Source of the DNA: an uncultured Sphingomonadales bacterium | GTDB lineage: Bacteria > Pseudomonadota > Alphaproteobacteria > Sphingomonadales > Sphingomonadaceae | Length of the DNA: 35,818 nucleotides | NCBI GenBank assembly: GCA_903848655.1 | Contig: CAINGT010000137.1 | Location: 1 to 35,818 of the forward strand | Direction: 5' to 3' | In this document: positions 34,149-35,818 of the stretch, one piece after another | How positions within the stretch are numbered: position 1 is the stretch's first letter | How the letters are laid out: each line of letters opens with the position of its first letter | Program-made: the position numbers and the translations under genes | Notes under the pieces: generated by a model | Told to the model about the DNA's origin: nothing | Database searches by the model: none | Seen by the model: only the letters and a program-made list of their open reading frames with translations

Positions 34149-35409
34149 GCTTGCGCCTGAACCACACCGCCGCCCAGCCGATCAGCACGATACCCAGTGT
34201 GCCGCAGCCGATCCCGGCTCCGATCAGGAATTGCGTCCACGGCAGGCGCAGGCCCGGAATATTGCGCAGCAGCAGGAGCGCGACTGACCCGCCGTATCCG
34301 CCAGTATCGGCGACATAGATCAGAAAGCCGGCATTGCCCACGCTGCCGCTGGCGGCCACCAGCCGGTCGAACAGCATGCCGTTGAACGGGGTATAAGCCA
34401 GGTACAGCCCGCCGCCGAGCGCGGTCATCCAAAGCACCGGGCCGATCAGGTGGAACGCGAACAGTGCCGAACAGCCTGCCGCCAGCGCCAGCCCGAGCGC
34501 GATCAGGGCAAAGTTGATCACCAGCGCGGTGCGGTTGTCGCGGATCAGCGTCAGCGTGGCGAGCACGGCCAGCACCATGACGCTGATCGGCAGTTCGGTC
34601 AGCGAAAACAGCGCCGCTTGCCCGCCCAGCCCGAGTTCGGCCCAGATTTCGGCGGAAAAATTGTCGCGGAAATCGCGCAACGCGGTCAGCAGGACATACA
34701 GGAGCACCAGCGCAAACAGCCCCGGCCCATAGCGGCGCAGCAGCGCGGCGCGCGCCGGGGCGTCCATCGGCACGCGCTCCACCCGTTCGGCGCGATCAGC
34801 CGCGCTGGGCGGGGGCAGTGTGGCGAGCGCGAACAGGCACAGCGCCAACAAGGGCATGAACAGCACGCCGGTTACTGCGGGCATCCACCATTCGCCCGCG
34901 ATGTGCCAAGCCATAACGAGCGTGCCGACCGACTTCATCACGCCCGATGAAATCACAAAGCTGGCGCAGAGCATCGCGCCGATCAGGTCGGTCTGCCGCC
35001 GCCCTTCGACAAAGCCGAACACCATGCCCCAGATCATGCCGAGCGCCAGCCCATCGGCGAACATCGCGGCAATGTTCCACGGCGCGGGGATCACGGCAAA
35101 CAGCACCAGCGCGGCTTGCGCGATCAGGCTTTGCCCCGCGATTCCGGCGATGCGCCGGTGCGCGGGCCATTCGGCGATTACACGCACCCCGATCAGCTTG
35201 GCCAGCGCGTACCCCGCGACTTGCGCGATCACCAGCGCGACTTTGTATTCAACCGTCCAGACCGGCGCGACCCCGGCAAAGTGCGCGGCGGCAAAGGCCT
35301 TGCGAAAGGCATAAATGCAGAAATAGGTGCCGAACGTGGCAAGCCCGGCATAGATCCCGAACACCCATGGCGGCGCGGCTTCGAGCCGGTGGCGGATCGC
35401 GGCGATCAT
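34081..35409 (-). CDS. DUF5690 family transporter (MFS-like) with repeat-derived C-terminus
   Basis: A 442-residue protein with about 12 hydrophobic segments. The opening GIYAGLATFGTYFCIYAFRKAFAAAHF is typical of the DUF5690/MFS-like family. The ATG at 35409 overlaps the phnX stop by four bases (ATGA), so the two are translated together. This suggests a role with phosphonates or their breakdown products, but no transport substrate is proved. The final 22 residues (starting LERDAKKW, ending RENKDS) lie in the dispersed repeat; they are strongly charged and cytosolic, unlike the rest. The natural end was probably near residue 420. Confidence 0.8.
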   Translation of the reverse strand: MIAAIRHRLEAAPPWVFGIYAGLATFGTYFCIYAFRKAFAAAHFAGVAPVWTVEYKVALVIAQVAGYALAKLIGVRVIAEWPAHRRIAGIAGQSLIAQAALVLFAVIPAPWNIAAMFADGLALGMIWGMVFGFVEGRRQTDLIGAMLCASFVISSGVMKSVGTLVMAWHIAGEWWMPAVTGVLFMPLLALCLFALATLPPPSAADRAERVERVPMDAPARAALLRRYGPGLFALVLLYVLLTALRDFRDNFSAEIWAELGLGGQAALFSLTELPISVMVLAVLATLTLIRDNRTALVINFALIALGLALAAGCSALFAFHLIGPVLWMTALGGGLYLAYTPFNGMLFDRLVAASGSVGNAGFLIYVADTGGYGGSVALLLLRNIPGLRLPWTQFLIGAGIGCGTLGIVLIGWAAVWFRRKLERDAKKWEPVFRNKSRENKDS

Positions 35410-35818
35410 GCCGCTGTGCTGCCGGGCCGGTCACCCGCCGCAATCCGCGCGGCAATCGTGGCGATCACCGGGGGCAACTGCGACACATCGTCGATCACAT
35501 AATCGGCCCCTGCGGCGCGCAACTGGGCGGCGGCGGCGGCAATGCGCGCGGCGCGGTCGGCGGGATCGAGCGCGGCGAGTTCGGCAGCAGTCAGCCCCAC
35601 CGCATTGCCCGAAGCGGCGACGCCCACGGTCCAGCACCCGGCATGGCGGCCTTCGGCCATCCCCACCGGCGCATCATCGACTTTGACCGCCGTCCACGCG
35701 GGCCAGACATTAAGCGCGATCAGCGCGGCCCATGTCATATGCGGCGCGGGCCGCACGCTGGGCGTATCGCCCGCGCAGATTACCACCGCCGGGTCATAGC
35801 CTTGCGCGGCGGCGGCCA
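35406..35818 (-). CDS. phnX: Phosphonoacetaldehyde hydrolase, C-terminal part (runs off the window)
   Basis: The visible 136 codons are the C-terminal half of a HAD-superfamily hydrolase that cleaves phosphonoacetaldehyde to acetaldehyde and phosphate, the second step of 2-aminoethylphosphonate use. Diagnostic are AGDTPSVRPAPHM (variant of the usual D-x-GRPAPxM block), VKVDDAPVGMAEG with the HAD motif IV Asp pair, and GCWTVGVAASGNAVGLT. The catalytic Asp nucleophile and the Schiff-base Lys lie beyond the window edge. It is upstream of, and overlaps, the DUF5690 gene. Confidence 0.85.
   Translation of the reverse strand, partial: AAAAQGYDPAVVICAGDTPSVRPAPHMTWAALIALNVWPAWTAVKVDDAPVGMAEGRHAGCWTVGVAASGNAVGLTAAELAALDPADRAARIAAAAAQLRAAGADYVIDDVSQLPPVIATIAARIAAGDRPGSTAA

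Overview
The window is chromosomal, GC-rich DNA that most resembles an alphaproteobacterium of the Sphingomonadales (Novosphingobium or Sphingomonas type). This rests on recalled protein sequences (S12, S5, SecY, RpoA), a TonB-dependent receptor paired with a TetR regulator, and GANTC sites near nrdA. It has not been checked against a database. I see no rRNA, tRNA, CRISPR array, transposase or prophage genes.

Layout. 1-119: left-edge copy of a dispersed palindromic repeat. 199-3362: a TetR regulator divergent from a TonB-dependent receptor, with a 12-bp-arm palindrome between them. 3681-8165: str cluster (rpsL, rpsG, fusA, tuf). 8328-17632: S10 and spc clusters (rpsJ to rpmD), closed by a strong terminator. 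17969-20651: rplO, secY, adk. 20658-24451: four minus-strand non-ribosomal genes (PhnD-like protein, fatty acid desaturase, homocysteine methyltransferase, YXWGXW-repeat exported protein) that separate adk from rpsM. 24841-27500: rpsM, rpsK, rpoA, rplQ. 27649-28260: bolA and grxD, an iron-sulfur/iron-sensing pair. 28826-29954: a Nudix hydrolase and a small membrane protein. 30417-33890: class Ia ribonucleotide reductase nrdA and nrdB with a small PepSY-type membrane protein between them, behind tandem NrdR boxes and DnaA-box-like sites. 34081-35818: a DUF5690 transporter coupled to a truncated phnX (minus strand).

The core of the window makes the translation machinery, RNA polymerase alpha, the SecY channel and adenylate kinase; the right part makes deoxyribonucleotides and handles iron-sulfur trafficking and phosphonate breakdown. 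The most notable non-gene signal is a family of about 104-bp two-palindrome repeats present four times (1-119, 26867-26970, 28655-28758, 34044-34148). One copy supplies the stop codon of rpoA. Another encodes the last 22 residues and the stop codon of the DUF5690 transporter. Copies differ by paired changes that keep their hairpins intact. Other points of note are an RG-rich N-terminal extension on ribosomal protein S5, Arg at the streptomycin-related position 88 of S12, a terminator followed by a strong G-quadruplex motif between rpmD and rplO, and the layered regulatory region of nrdA.
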